DNA from: Bagarius yarrelli
Lineage: Eukaryota; Chordata; Actinopteri; Siluriformes; Sisoridae
Direction of reading: 5' to 3'
DNA length: 64,000 nt
Assembly: GCA_005784505.1 (NCBI GenBank)
Contig: VCAZ01000008.1
Location: forward strand, 3,304,763-3,368,762
Positions 25,403 through 35,895 of the stretch are shown piece after piece (within the stretch, counting starts at the first letter, position 1; each line of letters begins with the position of its first letter). The notes under the pieces are model-generated. The model saw only the letters and a list, made by a program, of their open reading frames with translations. It was not told the DNA's origin and searched no databases. A program made the translations under genes and the position numbers.

Positions 25403-26689
25403 TCTTGCTTTTACAAAATGTTTTATTTCAAGCCAAATGTAGGTGAAAAACTAAAGCAGATGGACATCAGTAGCTAAACAAATTGCCAAAGCATGTCCTG
25501 TTTTTTTTTCCCAATGACATATTAAATTAACCAAATATTGTTTTAAGGTTAACACACAGTATGACATCGGGCTGGAATTAGAACATACACTAAAATCTAT
25601 CTAAATAAAATATGTATATGAGGAATAAAAGGCTTGTCAGATTTTATAAAGCAGTAGCACACTGACTTAGACTGGAATGCAATGTGCTTGGCATATTGCG
25701 GTTGATCTGTGCGGGTGACAGTGATGGCAGTTGGGTGCCATCTGTCCGCTTTTTTTCTCTGTCTGTCTACGCGTTTTTTCGCAACCAGCTGCATGGTGGG
25801 AACTTGAATTCACACAGAGTCATGATGTCTTTCTTGGCCATAATTCACCATCCAATCATGTCTAGTTGTCCTCTGCCCCAAGCTCATACTAATGTCTCCT
25901 CAGAGAACACACACCCACACACACATAATGTACACAGAGCAGTTTTGCCAGAATCTTTTATTAACGTAATTATAACCGCAGCCAATTGATTCCAAAATCT
26001 AAAGTCGTAACCACGGTAACCTAAACTTTGATCTGATTTAACAATTGAAATAAAACCTGTAAGCCCGAATTATGAGGTTTAGTTAGTTTGTTAGGACCTG
26101 TTTTGTGAGGACCTTCAGTTAAAGAAATATTTAAAAAAATCTAAAGAACTACAAAAAAGGTCAAACTGTTAATTAAAAACTGTTTTTGTGTTAAAAACTC
26201 GTTTTAAAAAAAAATAAATAACGTATTTATTATTATTTAGATATGATTACCTTTTTTTTTTTACATAAAATATATATACTATAAGAAAAGGTTTTGGTGT
26301 AAACTAACTTTTTTGGCTGAAGATTAAAATGGTGTCGGGTCCTCGGAGCTTGGAGAAATTGTGTGTATGAGGTAAAATCATTGGCTGAGAATTTCATGGT
26401 CTCTGAGCTCAGGTTACTCTCTCTGTGGTGTTATATGTTCTTCCTCCATCTAGGCAGTCTCCTCCCCCCTCAGTTTCCTCCCACCTCATTCCCAAAACAT
26501 TCCCGGAATTGACGACACTAAATTTCCTGACCTTGGGACTTAATGTAAAATGTCCTACTGAAAAGCTTTATTCCAGTTAAAACATTTTACGCTGCAGTTG
26601 GGCTGGAGATCTTTAATCCAATTACACACAAGTTTATGGCACATGCATAATTGCACACCTTCGACAACAGCTCTTTCTGAAATAAAATA

Positions 26690-26985
26690 CTAATGCAGTA
26701 TGTACGACAGTTCATGTGACAGTAAACGTGTCCTATTGTACAGTCTATATAGTGTGGTGACAGGTGATGAATGATGAATGAAATTTGGATGTACTACAGG
26801 AGTCAGTGTGAAGTTCAACAAGTTTAAAGGTAGCTTTTGTAAACTGAAAGTATAAGCACTACTCTTTCGTTGAGGTGAAAGACAAGATTGTTTATGTAAT
26901 GTGCAACTCATGACTAGGAAGAAAGAGTCTGTCCATGTCAGTGGCAAGTAATTTTAATGTAATGAAACACCTTACATCATCATAT
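26690..26985. repeat. Dispersed repeat, copy 1 of 3
   Basis: Shares GAGGTGAAAGACAAGAT, TGACTAGGAAGAAAGAGTCT and GTGGCAAGTAATTTTAATGT with 38290-38460, and ACAGGAGTCAGTG with 51240-51500. Family not identified. Confidence 0.6.
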
Positions 26986-27027
26986 ATGCAACAGTAAAAT
27001 ACACAAAATTCACAAAATTAAAATATC

Positions 27028-27455
27028 TATCCATCCATCCATCCATCCATCCATCCATCCATCCATCCATCCATCCATCCATCCATCCATCCCTCCAACC
27101 AACCAACCATCCATTCCATCCATCCATCCATCCATCCATCCATCCATCCATCCATCCATCCATCCATCCCTCCAACCAACCATTCATTCATCCATCCATC
27201 CCTCCAACCAACCAACCATTCATTCATCCTCCATCCATCCATCCATCCATCCATCCATCCATCCATCCATCCATCCATCCATCCATCCATCCATTCCATT
27301 CATCCATCCATCCCCTCCAACCAACCAACCATTCATCCATCCATCCATCCATCCATCCATCCATCCATCCATCCATCCATCCATCCATCCATCCATCCAT
27401 CCATCCATCCATTATCCATCCATCCCTCCAAACTCCAAACCATCCATCCTCCTCC
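27028..27455. repeat. CCAT tetranucleotide array with variant blocks
   Basis: (CCAT)n with interspersed CCCTCCAACCAACCAACCAT blocks at about 27092, 27168, 27200 and 27312, so a higher-order repeat of roughly 70-110 bp is superposed. The array adjoins a DANA-like SINE. Confidence 0.95.
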
Positions 27456-27473
27456 ATCCAATCATCCAAATAC

Positions 27474-27714
27474 ATCCCAGCCAAGGGCAGGGGTTACACC
27501 CTGGACAGGTCAACCAGTCCATAGCGGGGCCACATACAGACAAACACACACTTACACTCACTCCTATGGACAATTTAGAATAACTAATCAACCTAACATA
27601 CATAAGTAAACCGATGCAAGCACACGGAGAACATGCAAACTTCCCACATAAAGACCCCTACTGGGATACCAACCTGCGACCTAGAACTAACCACTAATCC
27701 ACGGTGCTGCCCCC
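27474..27714 (-). mobile_element. DANA/HE1-like SINE abutting the CCAT array
   Basis: A minus-strand copy with a GGCAGCACCGTGGATTAGTG head, GTTTGCATGTTCTCCGTGTG, and the body ending TGGGATGTATTTGGATGATT. Its 3' end runs straight into the (CCAT)n array at 27028-27455. Confidence 0.75.
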
Positions 27715-27732
27715 AACTAGTATACAACGTTT

Positions 27733-27737
<5 letters not shown>

Positions 27738-27773
<36 letters not shown>
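27738..27773. repeat. (AAT)n microsatellite
   Basis: About 12 units of ATA/TAA next to the DANA-like SINE head. Confidence 0.95.
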
Positions 27774-27774
<1 letters not shown>

Positions 27775-27959
27775 CTATTCCATTTTCTGTCTATTTCATT
27801 AATTTAACATATTTAATATTAAGGGAATCCAAGTTATTTGACATATTTGATTTTTTTTTTGAAAAGGTAACACTATAGTTTCTTGTTGATGTAACTCAGA
27901 TTCTAACTAAGTCAGAAGTAACTAGTAACTATAACATTACTTTTTTTTAAATAACTGCT

Positions 27960-29611
27960 CAGTTTTCCTTCGAGCGCTCAGTTTCTTCAGCATCCATCTG
28001 AGCTACTTACTTCTCCTGCCACATTCACAGGCACACCGCAATACCATGAATGACTATAATGAATAATGACCGTCTGAGAATTAACAGCATTGTGTTGCTT
28101 TATTAACCTGACATGCCCTGACAATGCTGCGCTTTCTTTCCACCCGGCACGGTAAAGAGATCTATCTGAGGGAATGCCATGGTTCACAGGCAAGCCACTG
28201 AACATAATGAGAGAAAACTTGAAAGGATTTGAGAGGAATGAAAAGGAGCTAGATCTTTTCTGGTCATAGACATGCATTCTCTGGGGGCAACAGATCTCAT
28301 GCGAAAGATTAACTCACTTAACAAACAAATGGAAGCACTGTGGAGTAAAGAGCTGGGTCTTACTGCTGAACTCTACTCAATAGTCTGGTTTGCTATTATT
28401 ATTTAATATAAATATCAGTAATATTTTTTCCAGCATGAGGAAAAAAATTAAAAGTGTAAGTGAGGTAAAAGTGACCTTCATTACCGTGTTTATTCTGCTT
28501 ATAATGCTACATAAGCTGCGGGCTGAAATGCTTCAAATGCTATGCTGTGCACTACTCAAACTCTGAACAAAAATGCTCTACACCAGACTATATGATGTGA
28601 AACAAGTGGAGTTCTCCATCTAGTGGAAGCAGGACAGTATGACAATTAATCTAAATCAAATCATTAAAAGTTCCTCTGTCTTGTAGCCAGAGCTTTAGAC
28701 TGACTGCACAAGGCCAGGACTCCATAGCAGCCTTTATTAGACTTTTGGGTTCGTTGATTTACTTGTAAAGCAACCAATCAAAGTTAAGCAAACTGACATC
28801 ACTTCAAAAACAGACCGGCTATCAAATATTATTCATTTATTCAGTAAAATGAGAATGTTACTAAAATGTTCATGACGGCTTTGTGTCTAGGCAGACTGTT
28901 AAAAAAAACAAAACAAAACAGGACACACAACTTCTAAAAAATTGGTCAAATTAATCCCTGATTTAAAAATCTTGAAATGTGTCCAGTTCTGTTTGCCATA
29001 TGCATCAGATATTCAGCAAACTGTCTGTGGGCAGGGCGTCTGATGCGTCAAACTGGTGCTTTCTAATAAAAGTATGACCTGTAGGTAATATTTGCAGCAT
29101 GATCCTAATCATTATTAAATTTATTGAGGCCACAAGGTTCCATGCATCCATTCATCCAACCATTCTCTTGAGCCCCATCTGAAATGACATACTTCCATAA
29201 TATATAGTGTGCAAAACTGAGTATGCGAGGCGAGTCCGAATGCTTGGTATGCAAATTACAGAACGCAAAAAGGATTTTAAAGCGTGCATACAATGGACAT
29301 TTCACCATCCCATAAGCCACAGCGAAAGCAGCGGCGCGGCACATTTCAAGTGATTTAAGTAGCTTTAAGTGCTACCATTGTTCATTGTAGTGAAATTACA
29401 CTCATTTAAACATTAACATTAATCTAACTTGAAATTTGGGCTACATTGTATGTCAGTTTCGAAATGGCAGATGTAGTATGTATAATAGTAATCATAGTAA
29501 CCATACTATAAGAACGTCCTTTTTTAATGTTAGGGAAATGTGTATTTACTGAAATGTAGCACCTGTACGATTTCGGATGGAACTATAGAACCTGGATTAG
29601 TGCATACACGC
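27960..29611. other. 3' flanking sequence, no gene seen
   Basis: Largely unique. Around 29170-29600 the wording (CATACTTCCATAATATATAG, CATACTATAAGAACGTCC) suggests a dispersed DNA-element remnant, not classified. Confidence 0.45.
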
Positions 29612-29905
29612 AACATGTCAGTGGTCACTCATATAAACAACCAGGGAGGTCTGCCTTGGTGCCCGCTATACAAGCTAGCGCGCTAGATCCTTCAGTGGAG
29701 CAGATGTCTTGTCGAGGCGGTGGCTGAGGCCCAGGGAGAAGGGACTCCACCCAAAAGTTGTGAAGCTCTTATGGAAAGGTTTCGGCTGAGCGACTGTAGG
29801 CCTGCTTGCATTACAGGAGATGACACACAGTCCGCTTAGGTTTTCGCTGGTATCTTCAGTCCTGCTGAGCCTGAACGCCAAGACACAGGTAAGACGTCTG
29901 TACAC
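29612..29905 (+). mobile_element. DIRS-like retrotransposon fragment, RNase H region
   Basis: Plus-strand translation in shifting frames gives VVTHINNQGGLPWCPLYKLA, then GADVLSRRWLRPRE with HPKVVKLLWKGFG, then LLALQEMTHSPLRFSLVSSV. These match the end of reverse transcriptase-RNase H of DIRS-type elements (YINxQGG, GADxLSR, THxPLxFSL). Stops and frameshifts break it. It is in opposite orientation to, and 11 kb from, the other DIRS fragment. Confidence 0.55.
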
Positions 29906-30280
29906 ATTTCCCCTGATCTAGCTACACCTGCAAGTTATGTAATAAGAAAAGCAGGACAGGATGGCTGTTGGTAGCCCTGTCCTGGCCTGTCTGAGCATGG
30001 TTCTTGTACCTGGTCTTGTTTCCTGTGGGAATCATGGTTACATTCATAACCTAGAGATGTTTTCTTGCTGATATATGTAGAATTCATTGGATAAAATTCA
30101 GCAGTGTTTATCTGCATCATGTCATACAAGATGAAGGTGAAGCCATATTAAAAACTGCTCTACTTTTTTTCAACTTTGTTGTGTCGCTGGACAAAGTCGA
30201 ACATCCATTCGCAAATACAAAAGTCACCAATATTTCGATGAAATAAATTATTTCCAATCATTATTTTTTTCCACCATGCA

Positions 30281-30520
30281 GGGGCAGTGGTGGCTCAAAT
30301 GGTTAAGGTGCTAAGTTGCTGATCGGAAGACCAGAAACACATGGGTTCAAGCCCCACCACCAGCAAGCCAACCACTGTTGAGTCCTTGAGCAAGACCCTT
30401 AACCCTTCCTGCTCCAGGGGCGCTGCATCATAGCTGATCCTGTGCTTCGACCCCCAACTTACTAAGATGGGATATGTGAGAAACAAATGTACCTTGCACA
30501 ATGACAATAAAGTTGAATAT
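30281..30520 (+). mobile_element. tRNA-derived SINE, second family (CTGCTCCAGGGGCGCTG type)
   Basis: Plus-strand. Head GGCAGTGGTGGCTCAAATGG with A box, B box GGGTTCAAGCCCC, then the body CTGCTCCAGGGGCGCTGCAT and AAGATGGGATATGTGAGAAA, ending ACAATGACAATAAAGTTGAA. This body differs from the V-SINE family. I recall it as common in catfish and related fish. Confidence 0.82.
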
Positions 30521-31816
30521 AATAATATTTATGTGGCATTAATATATTACATAATCTATGATGTTTTCTCTGAAAAAATAAGTTCTAACCAACACATCTG
30601 CATGTGTAAACTATTTTTGCATTAAAAACAATAAAAAACACTGTTATGGGTTTCATTAGAAGTTTTAATTCAACATTCATAGTATGTTATTCATCATTCT
30701 CTAGTTCATATTCAACCAGAAACGATCTATTAGTTCAACCATCTTCCTCTTTACAGGTGTTAATATAATTTGTCATCCATCAGCTGATTTATGTTGTACA
30801 GTGGGACATGTAGCTAGAGTTCGAGATTACACTGATTGTATGTGGGTTTAACTCTGCGATGGGGAAATTGGTGTGCTACGTCTTCGTGACAGACATCTGT
30901 AAAAAGGCTTCCTTGTAAAACATCGACTACATGATACAAAATACAGTAGTAATGGATGTAACATAATCATGTTTTATATATTAGTAAGGTTATGACATAA
31001 TACTGCATCGACATGGAGAGCTTTCCGTCGGAGCTCAGATGTGGTCGTGTATTTCTGTGAAGATTTAGTACAAAACAAAAAAAAAAAAATTGTGAGCAAG
31101 ACACCATTAATGACTGGAGCTTCACATCTGGACCACAGCATGAGTTCGCATTCAGTTCTTTATGCTTTCAAGAAATTTGAAGAGAGATATATGCTTGAAA
31201 TTCTTCTCCATTTTTCGGTGGACAATAGACACATAAAACAAGCAACCATCTGTGTGTATTATGGCCATTTTAGAGCTCTCAAGATAAATAGTTCCAATCC
31301 TTCAGCTCTGGATTCAGGGAATGAGTCCTTTAGTCCATCACAATGCAGGCTGGATACAAGGCACAGTTCCTGTTTGACCAGCGTTGCATTTTCTTCACAT
31401 CAGCGAGAGTCTGAGGTTCCTCATGCTCTTCACGACTGATTTGTTTTTTCTATCATACCTGCTCAGCGTCCTAAAAATCCGTCTCCCGCTCATTCAGACA
31501 TGCATTACAAACTGTATTAATTTCCTCAGGTTAGGTTGTACATTTATATAGATATACTCACACAAACACATTCATATATATTTATTTATATAAAATTCAT
31601 ATATTTTCAGGAATGTTAATCTGCTGTGTGTGTGTGTGTGTGTTTTTATGAATACCAAAACTTTTATATCACACATACAAGAAACATCATAAAAACAGTC
31701 TCTTTTTTAAAAAAATCCCTTAATAAAAATAAGTTCTATTTGTTTTTTTTTTGTAATGTACAATATAATTTCCTGTTTCTCTCTGGCTCCATGTGGGGTT
31801 CTAGTGAAGGTGACCA
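30521..31816 (-). other. Probable slit3 3' UTR and immediate flank
   Basis: Sequence following the slit3 stop on the minus strand. The only signals are AT-rich tracts, a TG run at 31625-31643 and a candidate AATAAA at 31581. The UTR end cannot be placed. Confidence 0.4.
31581..31586 (-). promoter_or_regulatory. Candidate slit3 polyadenylation signal (AATAAA)
   Basis: On the minus strand this reads AATAAA, about 230 nt after the slit3 stop codon. It is the first canonical hexamer I noticed downstream. The surroundings are AT-rich, so chance occurrence is likely, and vertebrate SLIT 3' UTRs may be much longer. Confidence 0.3.
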
Positions 31817-32058
31817 TTATGAAGGGCATTTCGAGCAGCCGCATTCCAGAGTCGTCTCTATCTCTTCGGAGAAGGAAGAGCCGTCCGAGCATTTGAAGCT
31901 GACTTTCCGTCTGCGGCTCTTGGTAGGGGCGCAGCAGAGTCCTGGCTGACACGAGCGTGGACACTCCACCCGGGGGACCTTACTGGTGGACGTGCATGTC
32001 TTCTGGCCTATGTGGCGCTTGAGCAGCTCACGGACCATCTCGCCTTGACATGTCAGCT
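31817..32058 (-). CDS. slit3: slit3 last coding exon: C-terminal cystine knot
   Basis: Coding part of the last exon, 242 nt including the TAA stop at 31817-31819. It encodes LTCQGEMVRELLKRHIGQKT, then CTSTSKVPRVECPRSCQPGL, CCAPTKSRRRKVSFKCSDGS, SFSEEIETTLECGC and SKCPS. This is the CTCK domain that ends SLIT proteins: C...V....C...C.P.LCC....RRRK..F.C.DGSSF.EE...L.CGC..C. The basic KSRRRK segment is the usual heparin-binding patch. The acceptor is CGTCCTCACAG. The 3' UTR continues toward lower coordinates, its end not established. Confidence 0.95.
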
Positions 32059-32700
32059 CTGTGAGGACGAAAGGAGACTCGTTAGAACTTATAATCTATA
32101 AGAACCAGAGAACTCATATGTCATCGGAATGTTTGCTCTGAACACTGCCACCTAGTGGGGACCAAATATTTCTTTAAAAGAATAATTTAGGTCAATGTTA
32201 TGATTATTAAAGTTACATACTGGACACTCAAAAATAACTAACTCCAAAAATACACAGGTGATGTTATTAAAAGAAATTTTCTTAAACGGCCTCATTATCA
32301 GCAATCGTAAAAATATAAATTATTCCAAAAACAAAAGTATTATGATATTTTATAAAGACTTAAATTTTTTATTATATTAAACAGCAAGTAAAAAGATGAT
32401 ATAAAAAACAATGAACTTGAGGTTATAAGAATCACACCACCTCGTTCCTGATTGTTTTCCTATAACAGTGTGCACCAATGAGATGTTTGCTTGGTGTTGC
32501 AACACTTACACTGTTAATAAGATTGAACTAACATTGTACATAAAATGTGTGTTTGCAGTGTGTGTACACAACCACCCTATAATTAAAGTATAAATACTTT
32601 ATTCAAAGAAAATCCTTTTCTTTAAATCATATCAACTTGTGGAAAAAATGGGCATCTGATGACATTTTAAAGAATGGAAATAGTTTGTAAGCTGTGTACA

Positions 32701-32734
<34 letters not shown>

Positions 32735-34009
32735 GTAGTCGTACCAGTGTCACAGCTACTGCCTGTGTATCCAGGCTGGCAGTGACATGCAGGATCTCCG
32801 CTCTCATCCACTCTGCATTCCCCGTGTAAACAGTGGTGCCCCCTGCAGGCGACTGGCTCCTCTCTCCTCTCACAGTACTGCCCTACGTAACCCTGCGCAC
32901 ACTTACAGCTGTAGGCTGAACCTTTAGGCACACACAGGCCATGCACACACCTGCAGACAAAAAAAAACGAGAGTTAAAAAAAAACGCCCTTATCCAGAGC
33001 GACTTACATTTATCTTATTCATACAACTGAGCAATTAGGGTTAAGGGCCTTGCTCAAGGGCCCAAGAGTGGTAACTTGGCAGTGCTGGGAATCAAACCCA
33101 ATTTTCTGGTTAGCAGTCCAATACCTTAAACACTAAACTATTAAATAATTAATGTTAAGCTTGTTTAACATTATATATTGTATTATGACAGTGTGTGTTC
33201 GTGTGTTACGGTACCTGCTGGACTGACAGGGGTTGGTGTAGGTCTGCTGCTCACACAGTGGGCTGCTGCTGCTGGCAGGACACTCACAGGTCACTCCGGC
33301 CTCGCCTCTCTGCCTGCATGGCCCCTGTGCACACACGCTGCAGGAGTGGCAGCCGGGCAGAATGCCCTCTGTGCCTGCCAGCGCAGTGCTCAGCTCTTGC
33401 AGCTCACCATTGATGCGAACGTTATGGATGCAGCCATTGAAGGATGTGCGTTCGGCTCCCGTACGCAGACCGGTGGAGCCGATCGCAGAGGGCACACCTG
33501 AGAGACATAAATCACACCCCAACCTCACTAAACAAACGTCCTGATTATAGAGGCATTGTTGACAGCGAACTATACTTTTGTTGCACTTCATCCTACAGAA
33601 CATCTTACATCAATAAATGATTAATTCTATGCACAATCTGCTTCAAAATTATTGGTATAATTGGTAATAATAATTATAGATTTTAAGGTTTTATTTTTGC
33701 TTATATAATTAATCTTTACCAAGGGTGCCATTAGTTCTGTAAGTTAGACTACAAGTTTGATTTTGTTCCTATCTGGTATGTCTATAAATCTCTCCATTAT
33801 AGAAAAGAAATTATAGTGAATCAGACAAAAGTGTGTGTGCTGTGCTCTTACCTCCGATGTACAGATGGGTGTTGGGCTCCACCAAGGGCGGCCGTGCAAG
33901 TTTACCCAGACTCTTAGGGGCTCCCTTATCCACCACCAGACTCAAAGTTTGATTCTGGATTAATAACTCCACAGTGTGAAAGAGTCCATCGTTCACTGAT
34001 TCCACACTA

Positions 34010-34042
<33 letters not shown>

Positions 34043-35864
34043 AAGACAGAAAAAAGGTTAAGTTAGTTTACATGCCATTTCTTTTTCACGATAATGGTAC
34101 CTAAAGTTAAAAATTAGAACGTCAAGATTTATGCAGAAACTCACTATAAAGACAAAAATATTTTGACAGCTCATGCATCCAGATGTGTTTTATTTCTTTA
34201 TAAGATGTCTTGATTGAGCAGATAAATAAAGTGAGTAAGAAAAAATGGGAGGGATAGAAAAAGTCTAAATTAAACCCAGGACGCCCAGAGTGCAACAGCA
34301 CCATATAAGTCGACATGCTACCCACCGACCATATGTGGTTTTTGTAAACATTCCAGATCCAGGTCTCACTCCCACCCCTATAGTAACCTCCACACCTCTA
34401 AAAAAACTTTCCACTAAATTTTGCTATTTGTGTTATAATATAAGTTCCAGTTCATTCCAAAGGTTTGCAAAACCCCCCAAAAAATAACACACCATGTTTT
34501 TCCGGAGCGCAGGGGCTTTGTGCACAGGGGCCTCGACATGCTGGAATGCTGGAACAGTGTTTTTGTCTCATAAGCCACATTTACACTGCAGGTCGTGATG
34601 CCCAGTTCTGATTTTGTGAATATATTCGATTTGTTTAGATGACCAACTTACATCTTTATCTGGTCATTATATGATACAATCCGGCAAAACAACCCAAGGT
34701 AGATGTACTGACCGGAAAAGGAAGTAAAAATGACATGATAATCAATAAAGGCAATAAAGAAAGACAAAATAATTATGTAGTATTTTGCTTTCTATACCAT
34801 ATTTAAAGGTGGGCAAAACAATGCTCTATTTAGGACAAAAAAAAGAGTAGAGCCCTTGTTGTGTCCTGTATACATATATATACTATAGACACTATCATCG
34901 TGGGTCTCCCATCGTGGGTCATATCCGATCTGTGCCACATTGGAGGAAAAAAATCTGAATTGGGTCACTTGATACATGGAGTGTAAATGCAGCCTTGGTT
35001 GTAAAGGATGCTACAATATACAAGACAATCTAGACAACTCTGTGCTTAGAACTGTGATGACAGTTTGGCAAAACCACTCGTTTATGGGTGTGCTAGTAAG
35101 GTGTCCACAAAATATATGGTGCATTTTCAATCCTGCAAACGATTAAAATGCAACAAAAGTATGACCATTAAATTCATAAATGATGTAAAGGTTAAACATT
35201 TATGTATCTGGCTTAAGAATGTAATGTCATTAAAAAAACATATAATATAATATTATTGTATAACTATATCTGAGAAGCTGTGTGTTCATGACTGCATAAA
35301 TGAATACACGCACTCGTGCAGCAGTGTTGTTATAGCATTTAATGTCAACCTGTAGTAGATCGTGATCACAGAAACCCCTAATGTACAGAATGAAATACAT
35401 CTGCATGCTTTGGCTAAGCAGACGTGATGACTGCACTCAGAGATCGTGTGCTGGCTGCGAGCTCACTCGAAAACAATAAGCCGATCTGACACTTTCGTTC
35501 TCATAGTGCACTCATCCACAAACACACTGACTTCAGCGGAGACCAAGTGTGAGTTGAGGTAGATGTTTGCTGGTACATTCGGAGGCTGAGAAAAGCTTGC
35601 GAGTGTTTCAGCTTCCCACGCTGCTCAGTCCAGGACATGCTGGACGTCCGGACTGCTGTGTAAATGAGTTTTGCCTAAGCATGGTATTGTAGTGAACTGG
35701 GTTATGACCCTGCTGACCCTTGCAAACTGACATCAGAGCTTGAGAAAGCAGGTCAATTTTGGCTAGAATGACTTATCTTAGACGAGTTATTCCTGGAAGG
35801 AACATAGGCAGCTGCAGACAGCTAGAGACAGTGGTTTGGCAAAAAAAGTAACACAGCACGAAAA

Positions 35865-35895
<31 letters not shown>

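Noticed and set aside
27027..27484. [12 protein letters not shown] open frames
   Set aside because: Artefact of the CCAT array.
30281..30355. tRNA-like A and B boxes in this and other SINE heads
   Set aside because: They belong to SINEs with diverged cloverleaves. No genuine tRNA gene was found.
31041..31439. A 132-codon plus-strand open frame downstream of slit3
   Set aside because: No recognisable domain or family, and it lies antisense in the probable slit3 3' UTR or flank. Chance frame is the simplest reading.
31626..31964. Plus-strand frame overlapping the CTCK exon
   Set aside because: Shadow of the slit3 coding exon on the opposite strand.
33178..33501. Plus-strand frames opposite the LamG/EGF7 exon
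   Set aside because: They are antisense shadows of a GC-rich slit3 exon and have no splice or domain support.
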